From: Ophiosphaerella korrae
Taxonomy: Eukaryota > Ascomycota > Dothideomycetes > Pleosporales > Phaeosphaeriaceae
Direction of reading: 5' to 3'
DNA: 15,074 nucleotides
Assembly: GCA_028456385.1 (NCBI GenBank)
Contig: JALNQF010000748.1
Span: 1 to 15,074, forward strand
The notes beneath the pieces were generated by a model. The model saw only the letters and a program-made list of their open reading frames with translations, did no database searches and was not told where the DNA came from. Made by a program: the position numbers and the translations under genes. Below, piece after piece: positions 1 through 10,345 of this stretch. Every line of letters begins with the position of its first letter. Positions within the stretch are counted from its first letter, which is position 1.

Positions 1-659
1 CTCTCTTTTTACTAGTACTAGTGCTAACGTTCTAGAAAGAAATATATACTAAAGAAGAGTAGTTTAACTACTTTATAGGTTATAAAGCTTTAGCTTATAC
101 TTACTATATATACTTAAGTAAGGGCGTACTTATACTAGGTATTAAACCTAGGTAGTAGTACTAGAGAAAGAAAAGACCCTTAAACTTACGTAAATTACTA
201 GTACTTAATTTGTAAGAACTAAGTAATAAAGCGCTCTAGACCTTACTAAAACTTTTACTAGCTAGCGCTAAAGATATAAATCTTTATAAACTAATAGCTA
301 AACGTACTAATATAGTATATAACTACTATAACTTAGCTTATTATACTATAACTTAGTTATATAAAAAATCTTCTATCTTTTTAAAAGCTAGCCTCTTAAA
401 CTAAAATAATACTAGCTTATAACCTCTTTATTACTTAAACTAAGTATACTTATAAGATAAAGATATACTATAAATAGTAGACTATAGATCTAGTAAAGAA
501 CTAAAAGAATACTCTAGAGCTACTATACTATAAAAAATCTATAAAATACGCGCTAGAACTAGGTCCCTAGAAAAATAGACTTAGAGACCTACTATACTAA
601 CTACTCTAACAAAAAAAGTACTAAGTAACTTTTAATAATATCTTAAAACCTTCTTATAA
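1..659. other. Unassigned AT-rich left flank
   Basis: No gene can be supported here. The stretch has the same RIP-like composition as the rest (CTA/TAG rich, TAA/TAG stops in every frame). Two + strand frames give locally protein-like readings (about 475-620 with codon starts at 1 mod 3, and 2-200 with starts at 2 mod 3), but neither shows a motif I recognise. It probably belongs to the 5' part of the outer retrotransposon (leader or N-terminal Gag). I looked for a match to the start of the outer 3' LTR (14876 onward) and saw none, so that part of the 5' LTR is not present here. Confidence 0.4.
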
Positions 660-2870
660 AAAGATAAAAGAAAATAGGTAATAGACTTTAAATCTTTTAT
701 TTAGCTAAGACTACTTAGTAAACTTAATTTCTAACCTAATATAATTCTCTAACAAGTACTAAGTACTTTTCTAGCTAATAGCTCTATAATAGACTTAGCT
801 ACTCCTAACTAACTTATTATAGAAGAATTTAACCTAGATATAGACCTTACCCCCTTTAACTAAGGTAGCCCCCTAAAGTATAGACTAGTTACTAAGGTCT
901 CTTTTAATAACTAGACTATATTAAATAACTTAATTAAAAACGCCTAACTAAATATTAGCTAAGTATTATTACTCTAGCTTATACCTAAGTTTAAGAACTT
1001 AGAAAAGCTAAGAGATAACCTACTATTAAACACTATAATTAATAAAGACTTACTACTAGGAATAGTTTTTATATCTTAGGATAAACTTAAGAAATTACTT
1101 ACTAAGTTTACTAAGCTCTAACTTTTATTTTACACCTTGTTACTAACTTTATACTAGAGAATTAAAGATAATAAACCTAGTAATTACTTATTTCTTAGAG
1201 AGTTTACTCTAGCTAGAATAGTATTATACTTAGTAGTTGTAAATACGTAAATATAAGACGTAATTAACGTAGTAAATAAATAAAACTAGAGGCTTATAGC
1301 TAGAGTAAGTAAAGTAAATAAATAACTCTCTTAATAAGATAACTAATTAGCTTAACTCTAAGAACGCTTAGCGTAATTACTACTATACTATAACTATATT
1401 ATAGAGTAATATAATACTTTAGGCTAAAGAGCTACCTAGTATAAAACTCTATAAAAAGAAGCTATAGTAAAATATAACTACTTACGTAAAGTAGTAATCT
1501 ACTAAGAAGACCTAATAGCTAAATAAACTAAGCTAAAAACTTTTAACTTTAATATACTAGCGTAAAAAGATATAGAACTACTTTATACTAAGATCTTACT
1601 ATAAGGCTAGTAACCTAGCTTCTTTAAAAGAGAGTTTAAACTCTAAGTACTAGTAGTAGGCTACTATATCTTTAAGAGAGAAGAGTTTACCTTAACTCTT
1701 TTCTTAACTAGTATCTAAGAGCTAGCCTTTAATTTTTACTAGTATAAAGAATAAGAAGACTACTCTATAAAACCTCTATAATTTTTAGGTATAAGATACT
1801 ATATAGATATTATATCCTTTATCTAGTCTATATATAATTACTTTATTACTAATAGAAAAAAATATATTAGCTTGTAAACCTAAGCTAACGTTATTATACG
1901 CTACTATATAGGATTAGCTTACTTATACCTTTCTATCCTAAATAGTATTACCTACTTATACTAAGAAGAATTTATATATTTCTTTATACTTTTTTACTAA
2001 TTTAGTAATATAGATATAGTAGGATTAAGAGAAGTATATTATAAAACCCTAAAAATAGCTAAATTTAGACTAGATTAACTAATCTATAAAACTACCTAGT
2101 TAGTATAAGCTAAATTCTTCTCTAAATTTAATAATATTAGCCTTAAACTATAATAGAACCTATAGCTATATAATATCTACCTTTAAAAAAAGCTATAACC
2201 TTAGCTTAAAAAGGCTACTAGTACTACCCCTAGTATCTATAATAGCCCTACTAATTTTTAAAAGATAATCTTAATATTAGAAAATAAAGTAAATAATTAT
2301 AACCTAGATATAAGCTCTAAGTAAACCTAGCTTTATACCTTAGTACTTATAAGAGCTAAACTAAGAGCGTAGATATAAAACTTTAAAGAAGAACTAGCTA
2401 TAACTTTATAAGAACTAAAATACTATTAACTATAACTAGAAAGTATATTTAGAAGAATATACCTAACTAGTAAAAAGGCTACTATAATTAAAACTAAGAA
2501 CTTTAAAATAATTTTATACTAAGGCTATAGAAAGATAGGTATTAAAAAGCTAGACTATACTACTTATAAATAAATAAAAGCTACTAGATCTAAAATACTT
2601 ACTAATACTATAAACTACTATATAGCTACCTATATAGTAATAGACTCTAAAATAGATATAGAAATAGAGGACTAATTCTTTAAATACGACCTCTAACTAG
2701 ATATAGAGCTAGAACTAGAGCCTAACTTAGACTAAGATCTAGAAAACAACGTTCCCTAGGCTTAAAGCCTTAACCTAGAGATTATATAAACTAGAAGAGC
2801 GCAATTAACTACTAAAGTATAACCTCTAGTATAGCTATATCTTATACACTTACCTATAGAATATAGATAG
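660..2870 (+). pseudogene. gag: Gag relic of outer element
   Basis: One reading frame (codon starts divisible by 3) stays protein-like for about 735 codons despite many TAA/TAG stops. The first part (about 660-1300) is rich in Asn, Lys and Leu codons that look like mutated Pro/Gln/Asn-rich sequence. About 1320-1400 is stop-rich where Gln or Trp codons would be. From about 1690 to 2200 the reading resembles the helical capsid region of Gypsy Gag. Near 2517-2558 the spacing Y-x2-Y-x4-I-x4-Y matches a CX2CX4HX4C zinc knuckle with all three cysteines read as Tyr (TGY to TAY). Ile at the His position is not explained by one transition. The start codon is not identifiable. Gag packages the RNA in a cytoplasmic particle. 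Function is inferred from position and pattern only. Confidence 0.7.
2517..2558 (+). other. CCHC zinc-knuckle relic in outer Gag
   Basis: Codons at 2517, 2526 and 2556 read Tyr exactly where CX2CX4HX4C cysteines belong, and a codon at 2541 (ATT) occupies the His slot. TGC/TGT to TAC/TAT is the G-to-A change expected from RIP on the opposite strand. The His slot does not fit a simple transition, so the call is moderate. In Gag this motif binds the element's RNA. Confidence 0.5.
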
Positions 2871-2939
2871 TCTAGTACAAGAAACTACTAACTAATCTAA
2901 TAGAAGCTAAGCTAAACTAATTCTTATTTACTAGCTTCC

Positions 2940-3265
2940 TAGGTAAAGACCCTATAGTACTCTATATAGCTAGAACTCTAGCTAATAATAGAGTTAATAT
3001 AAACTTTATTTACTAAAAATTTACCTAGAAGACTATAAAATTACAAACTATTTAGCTACTTTAACTTATTATTTATAAAAGATATAATAGTTCTCTATCT
3101 AAGTCTATTATATATTAGGTTAAGTTCTACCTATAAGTAGGTATATATATTAAATAGACTTCTACCTATATTATTAAAAATATAAGCTAATTTAACTTTA
3201 TTTTAGAATTTTTATAGTATAAGGCCTATACTATTAAACTTAACTACTATAATAGAACGTTATTA
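2940..3265 (+). other. Aspartic protease domain relic (outer Pol)
   Basis: The expected hydrophobic-Ala-Asp-Ser-Gly active-site box is recognisable at 2978-2992 as L-A-N-N-R, where Asp, Ser and Gly codons have each become Asn, Asn and Arg by G-to-A. Downstream, near 3205-3265, the reading F-I-L-E-F-L-stop-Y-K-A-Y and L-N-Y-Y-N-R-T-L fits the conserved Gypsy protease segment that ends in a hydrophobic-Gly-hydrophobic-Pro-Trp strand. This domain cut the Gag-Pol precursor. The catalytic Asp is lost. Confidence 0.75.
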
Positions 3266-3769
3266 TTTTCTAATATTTACTACTAATAATACTACTAAAT
3301 AACTAATAAAATTCCCTTAGTAGTATACTATAGTATGCCTAGATATTACTCTACTATAGCCTTAAAGAAGCTAGCGCTTAAACTATTATCTACCTCTATA
3401 AAGCCTCTAAGTAGGCACCTTAATAAGTATAAATAGAACTTATTAATAGATATTTAAACTATTAGTTATTGTATAATTAAAGCCTTTACTAGAAGAAGTA
3501 GATACACGCTTATAGTACTTACTTTAGATAAAATACTACTACAAGCGTACTACTATAAAGTAGCTAGAGAAGTAGATTATATATAATTTTACAAGCTACT
3601 ACTTATAGTAGAGCTTAAAGATATCTTATTTATAGAACTACTCTAACTATATTAAGACCTAATACTCTATTTTAATAAGAAAGCTACTAAGGAACTTTTC
3701 TTTTATAGGCTATATAACCTAGAAATTACTTTTAAGCTTAGCGTAAAAATTCTAAATACTAAACCTTAC

Positions 3770-4400
3770 CTCTTTACTAGAAAATAAGATAAAGTAATCT
3801 AGAAATATATCTAAGAAATAGAAGGTAAGGGCTTTATTAGTAAATATAGCTCTCTAGCTAGGAATAACTTACTAATTATAGCTAAACTAGATAGTAGCTT
3901 ATAAGTTTACGTAAACTACTATAAGCTAAATAAATTTACTATTAAAGACTAGTACCTTATTCTATTCTTTAGAGAAATACTAGCCTACCTAAATAAAGTA
4001 AAGATTTTCTCTAAATTTAATATAATATACGCCTTTTACTACTTATATATTACTCTAAATTTAGAATAGCAAACTACTTTTATTACCTACTTTAGTATAT
4101 ATACTTATAAGGTAGTACCCTTTAGCTTTACTAATATACTAGCTACTTTCTAGCGCGCTATTAACTTAGCCTTACTAGAATATTTAGATAACTTCTATAC
4201 TATATATATAGACAACGTCTTAATATACTCTAATAATAAAATAGACTATATCTAGTATGTTTATAAAGTGCTTACGCGACTAAAAGAGTAAGGCTTCTAC
4301 GTAGATCTTAAAAAATCTAGCCTCTATACTACTTTAGTTAAGTTTTTAGGTATAATTATCTCTAATAAAAGAATTACAATAGATCTCTCTAAAGTTAAAG
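3770..4400 (+). other. Reverse transcriptase domain relic (outer Pol)
   Basis: Clear Gypsy RT landmarks are present in order: K-G-F-I-S-K-Y-S-S near 3827, V-N-Y-Y-K-L-N near 3912, V-V-P-F-S-F-T-N near 4113 and Y-I-D-N-V-L-I-Y-S at about 4205-4231, then K-F-L-G-I-I-I-S near 4339. The polymerase box should read Tyr-x-Asp-Asp; the second Asp codon (4214-4216) is AAC instead of GAC. Stops interrupt the domain where Gln, Arg or Trp are conserved. It copied element RNA into DNA in the particle. Confidence 0.92.
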
Positions 4401-4599
4401 CTATTTAGAAGTAAGAAATACTAAAGACTACTAAAAAAGTCCTAGCCTTTTTAGGCTATACTAGATTCTTCTAGCACTTTATTAAGGATTACTTAAGCCT
4501 TGCCTTACTACTTACTAAGTTAATTAAGTCTAAGGTTATTACTAAACTTACTAAAGGAGATAGGCTACCCCTTTAAAAAACTTAGTATAAGCCCTTTAT

Positions 4600-4960
4600 A
4601 ATTACCTAAGAATATATAGACGCTTTTAATAAACTAAAAGCTACTTTTTAGCTAAAAGTAGTCTTACTTTACTTTAACTTCTTAAAACTAATCTATATCT
4701 AAACTAACGCTTCTAGGTAGGCCTTAGGTAGAGTAATAAGCTAACTAAACTAAGATAGAATCTAATAGCTAGTTAGCTTCTTCTTAAAAAAACACACCTT
4801 AGTAGAATATAATTATAATATTTATAACCTAGAGCTTATAGCTATAATCTAAGTATTTAAAGAATAAGAACTAGAGCTTATAAGTAGTCTATATATAATC
4901 TACGTTATAATAGACTACTATAATTTAGAAACCTTTATAATAACTAAAAAGCTTAATTAC
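4600..4960 (+). other. RNase H domain relic (outer Pol)
   Basis: After the RT palm, the reading T-N-A-S at 4703-4714 sits where Gypsy RNase H carries Thr-Asp-Ala-Ser; the Asp codon at 4706 is AAC (G-to-A). The preceding A-F-N-K-L-K-A and the following A-L-G-R-V-I-S match the usual flanks. This domain degraded RNA in the RNA:DNA hybrid. Confidence 0.8.
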
Positions 4961-5559
4961 TACTAGGCCTACTAGTTATTATTCTTATCCTAATTTAATT
5001 TCTATATTAAATACGTACCTAGTAATATAAATAAGGTTATAGACGCCCTAAGCTACTAACTATAAGACTACTCTATAGATAATTCTAATCTATAAGTATT
5101 AAGAGCTAACTAAATTATCCTAAGCTTTTAAGTTCTAGCTTTAGGCGTAAAACCTACGCTAGATATAGTAATTTATACTTTAAGCCTTATAGACCTATAA
5201 AAGCTAAATAGATTTACGTTAGAATAAGCTACTATTGTATACACCTACTTTTACTATATTATAAGAATAAAACTAAAATTAGTAAACTTACTAGAAGATT
5301 TTCTACTACCTTATAATAAAGAACTAGACCTAGAACTCCTACTATATATTATTAACCTACGCCTAATAGAAGAATTACTAGATATAGCGTACTTAGAAGA
5401 CTATATAGCCTAAGCTATATTTACTACTATAGATAGTAGATAATAAAAACTATTAAAAGCTTTCTATAAAGTAAGATACTACTTCTTATATACTAATATT
5501 AGCTCTACTAGATTAAAGAAAGAAAAGTACTTTTAAGTTAATAAAACGCGTCTATATAT

Positions 5560-6400
5560 CTCTCTAAACGCCTATCTACGCTACTAAATCTTTAATCTAT
5601 ACTATAACTATTAGTTAGTAGGCTATAAAAGACCTTATAGTACGCTATATCTAATATATAAGTACTATTATTAGCCTAAGATACTCTAAGCTATTAAGTA
5701 ATTTTATAATATATACCTAATCTACTACTATATAAAGAACTTATAAGATAGTAAACTTAGTTACTTCTAACTTATACTAATTCTCTATATACTCTAGACT
5801 AATATCTTAGTAGACTATATCTAAGCCTTACTAACTAGTAAAAATAGTAGCTAGATTTATAAATATATCTTAGTAATTTACTACTACTTTATAAAAAGAT
5901 ACTATTTCTTCTTCTATAAGTCTCTAAAACCTAAAGAAGCTACCTAATATTTTATATCTATTTTTAAGCTTTATAAAGTCCTAATAAATATTATATCTAA
6001 TAGAGAGATAACTTTTATTAGCTAATTTTAGTACTACTTATATAAACGCCTCTATATTACGTAAAAGCTCTTAACTACGTACTACCTAGAAACTAATAGC
6101 TAAACTAAGTAAGTAAATTAAGCCCTAGAGATCTTTCTAAAGTAATACGTTAACTACGCGTAAGATAACTAGGTAGCCTAGCTATACGTAGCTAAGTTCT
6201 AAGTAAATAATACTATTAATATATCTATTAAGATAACCTTATTTCTTATAGATCTAGGGTATTACCCCTATAGTAGTATACACTCTAGCGAAAATAATAA
6301 AGATTAACTAAACCTAGCCTAATATAACTAACGTATATAAGCTAACAAGCTACTTAACGCCTATAGTAACCTAGTAGCCTACTTTAAAGAAAAAATACTC
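5560..6400 (+). other. Integrase domain relic (outer Pol)
   Basis: The N-terminal zinc region (about 5590-5740) shows Tyr or other residues where His-His-Cys-Cys should be. The catalytic core keeps the first Asp (GAC at 5813). The second is Asn (AAT at 5999, in the S-N-R box) and the Glu is Lys (AAG at 6107, in T-K). There are exactly 35 residues between the last two, matching the D,D35E geometry of retroviral-type integrases, which supports the assignment even though two catalytic residues are gone. Confidence 0.88.
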
Positions 6401-6748
6401 TAGGTATAATAAGAGTAAGTAGCTTAAGCTAATACCTCTTGCTAAAGTAGACTAGTATATAAAGTTAGTAACTAAGCCTATATTAGTATAGCTAATTAAA
6501 GAACTACTTAGCTAACCCTAAAATTAAACTACTAATAAGTAAGACTATACCCTATTAAGAGAGTTATTTACAATAGTAGAGTATATAAGCTAGTACTACC
6601 TTAAGAGATACTAAGTAAAGGCGTATTCTTAGTCTTCTCCTTAAAACTCTTACGCTTTAGAGATTAGAAGCCCTTACTAGATTAAGACTTACTATAGCTA
6701 ATCCCTATTATTATTACTAATAAAGAAACTAGTAGCGTATATAAAAAA

Positions 6749-6890
6749 TACTTAGTAGAAGCTATCTTAGACGTACGCTTTAAAGAGTATAGAAAATACG
6801 TAAAATAGTACTACTTAGTTTACTAGACTAGCTATAATAAACCTATATAAGAGCTAGTAGAAGAATTTATAAAATATAAAGCTACTTTTA
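6749..6890 (+). other. Chromodomain relic (outer integrase C-terminus)
   Basis: The reading Y-L-V-E-A-I-L-D begins a chromodomain-like segment. It continues with R-K-Y-V-K-stop (a Trp position), Y-L-V-Y-stop, and ends E-L-V-E-E-F. This is the aromatic-cage layout (Tyr, V-K-W, T-W-E-P) in degraded form. In chromoviruses this module binds methylated histone tails and directs insertion. Assignment rests on order and pattern. Confidence 0.75.
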
Positions 6891-7235
6891 ACTTTTACTA
6901 GAACTACCTAGAGAAAGCTAAACTATTAACTCTACGTATACCTAAAAAATAGAGCCTTAATAAAGACGTAACCTATTAAGGTATTTTAACTTACTAATAG
7001 GTATAAAAAAAGCCTTCTCTAAAACGTAATTACTACTTTTAGCTCTTACTAGAACTATCTAAATAAGCCTAAAATTATTAATAGGTATAAAAAAGCTCCT
7101 TATAAGGTATAATTACTACTTTTAACTTTTACTAGAACTACCTAGAGAAGCTTAAAATAGAGCCTAATAAAGACGTAACCTAGTAAAGTACCCTAGCTAT
7201 TAGTAGGTGTAAAAAGGCTTTCTAAGGCGTAATTA
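6882..7235 (+). repeat. Three imperfect tandem repeats in the Pol tail
   Basis: Copies begin at 6882, 7033 and 7116 with CTACTTTTA, followed by CTTTTACTAGAACTACCTAG or a close variant, and each ends before a GTATAAAAA-like block and a GTAATTA-like end. Lengths are about 151, 83 and 115 bp. Copies 1 and 3 share an extra inner block (AATAAAGACGTAACCTA) missing from copy 2. Copies 1 and 3 are offset by 234 bp, a multiple of three, so they share a frame; copy 2 does not. Confidence 0.75.
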
Positions 7236-7374
7236 GAAAACTTTACTACTAGCTAAAGCTAAATTATAGCGTAAAAATAGTAAAAATAGTTTACTTTAGC
7301 TAGTAAGTATAAGACTCTTTTTAGGTTAGAGCCTACCCCTACTACTATAGCTATAACTACTACGCTTCTTTATA
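7236..7374 (+). other. Outer element tail, left of the insertion
   Basis: AT-rich sequence continuing the Pol reading frame. Near the end it reads Tyr-rich (P-Y-Y-Y-S-Y-N-Y-Y), possibly mutated Cys or His codons. No domain is recognised. If the inner element and one ACTAG copy are ignored, the frame continues into 14362 onward, so the two halves may have been one coding tail. Confidence 0.4.
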
Positions 7375-7379
7375 ACTAG
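7375..7379 (+). repeat. Target-site duplication, left copy (ACTAG)
   Basis: The five bases directly before the inner 5' LTR are ACTAG and are repeated exactly after the 3' LTR at 14361-14365. Five-base duplications are typical of Ty3/Gypsy integration. This fixes both ends of the inner element to the base. Confidence 0.92.
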
Positions 7380-7805
7380 TGTTACAGGTGTAATAGAAGG
7401 AATCGAGATAGAACTAATTAATCCTAACTTAGGTGCTAACGAGGTATAAGATAAGCAGAGTAACAACCTAGATTAGGAAACTATACATAACTAAGACACC
7501 TAAGGTAATCTATAATCTATTAACTCTTAGTACTAATAGATTATAGATTAGAGTAATCTACAATTTATTAGTCTTAGTAACTATAGATTATAGATTATAT
7601 TAAGTATATAGATAGTAGAATATGTATTATTAGGATAATATTAGTAATTTAATCTTTAACTACAGAACGCTAATATAAGATAGTTGCGAAACATCTTCTA
7701 TTATTTATAGTTATTACAGATCCTAATATAAGCTCTTGTTATTACCTTGTAATCTACTAGCCTTATAGATAGGCACCTATAGTTAACGACAGGAGGCCCG
7801 TTACA
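7380..7805 (+). repeat. 5' LTR of inner element
   Basis: It begins TGTTAC and ends GTTACA, keeping the canonical TG...CA ends. It aligns over its full 426 bp, without gaps, to 13935-14360. It would carry the promoter and the RNA processing signals of the element. It contains a doubled hairpin at 7506-7597. Confidence 0.95.
7506..7597 (+). repeat. Doubled hairpin in 5' LTR
   Basis: Arm 7506-7522 (TAATCTATAATCTATTA) is perfectly complementary to 7534-7550 across an 11-base loop. A second, less perfect hairpin follows 48 bp later (7554-7570 and 7582-7597) with a related 11-base loop (both contain CTTAGTA). It is a tandem duplication of a palindromic unit, also present in the 3' LTR at 14061-14152. 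Confidence 0.85.
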
Positions 7806-7866
7806 CCTTACTAATCTAGTTATTACAAGAAGCAAAGCGTAAGTAGCGCATAGTCTAGCTAACACG
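7806..7866 (+). other. Leader / primer-binding region of inner element
   Basis: The primer-binding site should lie directly after the LTR. No clean TGG-starting match to a tRNA 3' end survives. TAATCTAG near 7812 could be a mutated TGGTCTAG-type site, but this is a guess. The Gag frame opens shortly after. Confidence 0.25.
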
Positions 7867-8136
7867 ATAGTAGAAAGTTTAACTAAAACAAGTAAAGCCC
7901 CTAGGAGTAGTTATAAATCTAATAGTACTGTATAGGAAATAATTAAAGACTAAATTAATAATCTAATCTTAGATAAAGAAGATATAAAGATAGTAATTAA
8001 CGCTCTAGAGACGTAGAACAAAGAACTACAAGACTACGCAAAATAGAACAAGGTATAGATTAAAGCTATTATTAAAGGATAGAATTAAATAGAATTAATT
8101 ATACAACGCCTAGTAATAAGTACTATAAAGAAACTA

Positions 8137-8600
8137 CTAAAAATACCTATCTTTAAAAAGTTTAATAAAACAAGGGAGAAACTAAGACCTTTTATAGCTT
8201 TAGTACAACTCTAAATAGACGTACAAGTACTATACTTTAATATAGAAGAGAAGAAAGTAATATATATTAGATTACACCTTAAAGAAGACGTAATAAGATA
8301 GTACGAACCTTACTAGATAGACTATACAACACATTCTCTAATAACCTAGAAAGATAAAACAAAAGCTATTTTTAGAAGTTATAAATACTTTACTAAACAA
8401 ATAAGAGTAGTATTTAGAGATATAGACGTTACCTAACAAGCTAAAGAGTAGTTAGAAAAGCTTACACAAAACTAGAGTATCTCTAAGTATATATTATAAT
8501 TTAAATAACTATCCTAAAATATAGAATAAAACAAGTTAGCCTTAATGTTATAATTTAAACAAGGACTAAACTTAAAAATATAATACAAAATAATCTATAT
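8137..8600 (+). other. Gag capsid-like domain relic (inner)
   Basis: The reading has the Gypsy Gag layout: I-P-I-F-K-K-F-N-K near 8143, a segment R-E-K-L-R-P-F-I-A, then a stop-Y-E-P-Y stretch near 8302 (Trp-Phe-Glu-Pro-like), and A-I-F-R-S-Y-K-Y-F followed by V-F-R-D-I-D. It ends with F-K-Q-G-L, the usual capsid end. It formed the particle shell. Confidence 0.8.
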
Positions 8601-8775
8601 AGAAAAACTAAGGATACTAGAAGCTCTAAAGTAGTAGGCAATCTAAATTAACAATAATCTTTAGGAATAGAAAAAGAACAAGTATAGTACCTAAATTAGA
8701 AACTAGGATACTAGAGACCCTATAATCCTTAATACTAACAAGGATAAAAAAAAGAAGAAAAACAAAGACTTTACG

Positions 8776-8886
8776 TACTTTAACTATAGTAAGAAAGGTT
8801 ACTACGTAAAAGACTACTATTTATAAAAGAAGAAGGATATAGTATATTATAAATATAGGAAACTAGGATACTTTATAAAAGACTAT
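8776..8886 (+). other. Two CCHC zinc-knuckle relics (inner Gag)
   Basis: Y-F-N-Y-S-K-K-G-Y-Y-V-K-D-Y at 8776-8817 and Y-Y-K-Y-R-K-L-G-Y-F-I-K-D-Y at 8845-8886 match CX2CX4HX4C exactly. All six cysteines and both histidines now read Tyr: TGY to TAY (G-to-A) for Cys and CAY to TAY (C-to-T) for His. All eight zinc ligands were lost by the two complementary outcomes of the same process. Nine codons separate the knuckles. Confidence 0.9.
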
Positions 8887-10050
8887 AAAAGTAAAGACCT
8901 TAAGAAAGAAAACTAGTTAAAAATAACTAAAAAGAAGAAAGAAGTACTACAAGTATAGGCTAAACCTTAAGAAAAGGTAGCTAAGAGTAAAGAAATACAA
9001 TATATAATACTCTATTAGACTTTTTATTATAATAACAACTACTATATATATCTTTCTAGTAAATAGAGAGTAGGATATTTCTTATAATAAAGAAGTAAAG
9101 TAGTAGTAACAAAAGAAAGAATAAAAGCTTAGCTAAAAGAGATAGCTTAAGTAATAAACCTACTAATAGAAGACTTAGAGAGAGAAGAACCCTAGATTCT
9201 ATTAATCTAGGCTAAAGAATTAGTACTAGATAAAGAGACTACTACAGCTTCCTCTAAAGGACTACAAGAAAGTAAGAAATAGGTTAGTATAAGAGGTATA
9301 GAGTATACCTAGCTAATAATATATAGCTATAATAGCTATATAATATTAGATATAAAGGAATAAAATAAAAAATAGAGGTTTATTTAAATATACTTAATAG
9401 TTATAAGTATAGAGGAAGCGTATAAAGACTAGAAAGAACGCAATCTTAAAAAAATAAAGTTTATACTATTTTAAGAATAGATAAAGTAATATATAGTTAT
9501 AGTAAGAAGAATACTTATAGAGAAAGAGTAGTAATACCTTATAAGAAAAACACAATAGATTAATAAAGCCTATACACTAAGAGTACTAGTATTATACTAC
9601 ATCTTAATAATAGATATACCTAGAAAAGACAAGTACTAGAAAGGGGATAACAAAATAATAGACCTAAGGCACCTAGTATACTTTAAAGTATTATAGTTAG
9701 TATACTTAAATAAGAATTACATTATATATAGGAACCCTAAAGTAAATAATAGTATATAGCCTATAAGAAGAAAAGGCTACAACTATATAAGAGTAATTCT
9801 AGTAGAAGATATCTAGGGATAGGAAATAATCCTAGAAGATAGATACGTAGTAGTAAGACCTAGCCTAAAACTATCTAAGAAATATATCTAAGGAGGACTA
9901 TAGTACAAATATATATATAATAAATATCTAAAACACAAAGAATATAAACTTAAAGTACGCCTATAGCTCTAGAAAGATAGATAATTTATAAAGACGCCTA
10001 AATAAGAAAAGTTAGAAAGTATAAGAGGCCTATATATTATAAAGAAAAGT
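8887..10050 (+). other. Long linker between zinc knuckles and protease (inner)
   Basis: About 390 codons separate the second knuckle from the protease; the coding frame stays in phase throughout. The beginning is Lys/Glu-rich (8890-9000), then comes a stretch of unknown type. About 9550-9880 reads protein-like (V-L-V-L-Y-Y-I-L-I-I-D-I-P-R-K-D-K, later R-R-K-G-Y-N-Y-I-R-V-I-L-V-E-D). I recognise no domain. The outer element has only about 125 codons here. Confidence 0.5.
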
Positions 10051-10345
10051 ATATACTAAAGAAAGAAAGTATAATTAATAATTAATAGTAGAGCTACAAG
10101 AAACTTTATATTAAAGAAGTTTGTAGAAACACAAGGAATGCGTTATATAATAAAGAAGTACCCTTAATAACTAAGTACGATTAAAGGAAAACTATTCTAA
10201 GAACCTATTAGGTTTAAGATAGTTCCCTCTATACTAGAACTAGAAGAGATAACAATTAATAATAAGTAAGATATAATACTTAGTATACTATAGTTATAAA
10301 TAACGAACCTATATATTAATTAGAGAATAAGAGAAATTAGCTACA
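10050..10345 (+). other. Aspartic protease domain relic (inner Pol)
   Basis: The active-site box at 10081-10095 reads I-N-S-R-A where Asp-Ser-Gly-Ala is expected; Asp (AAT, 10084) and Gly (AGA, 10090) are both G-to-A changes. T-R-N-F-I-L-K-K-F follows. Near 10270 the reading D-I-I-L-S-I-L-stop matches the Gypsy D-I-I-L-G-hydrophobic-Pro-Trp strand. The domain processed the Gag-Pol polyprotein. Confidence 0.82.

Larger units (their letters stand above)
2882..7250 (+). pseudogene. pol: Pol relic of outer element (PR-RT-RH-INT-chromodomain)
   Basis: A single frame (codon starts at 2 mod 3) runs about 1,450 codons and carries all Pol domains in Ty3/Gypsy order: protease about 2940-3265, RT about 3770-4400, RNase H about 4600-4960, integrase about 5560-6400 and chromodomain 6749-6890. 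The frame is never shifted across these domains, so the damage is almost purely substitution. It lies one base back (-1) from the Gag frame, with the switch somewhere near 2800-2890; this may be an original -1 frameshift arrangement or a later indel. Key residues are changed by G-to-A: protease Asp and Gly, the second Asp of the RT box, the RNase H Asp, and two of three integrase acidic residues. The product would have matured, reverse-transcribed and integrated the element. Confidence 0.9.

Noticed and set aside
1..7374. Possible organelle or AT-rich bacterial/phage DNA because of composition
   Set aside because: The composition is explained by directed C-to-T change, and the LTRs, target duplication and Gypsy domains point to a nuclear fungal retrotransposon.
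8776..8886. A Tyr-rich functional repeat instead of zinc knuckles
   Set aside because: The spacing CX2CX4HX4C is exact in both copies, and every Tyr is one transition from the expected Cys or His.
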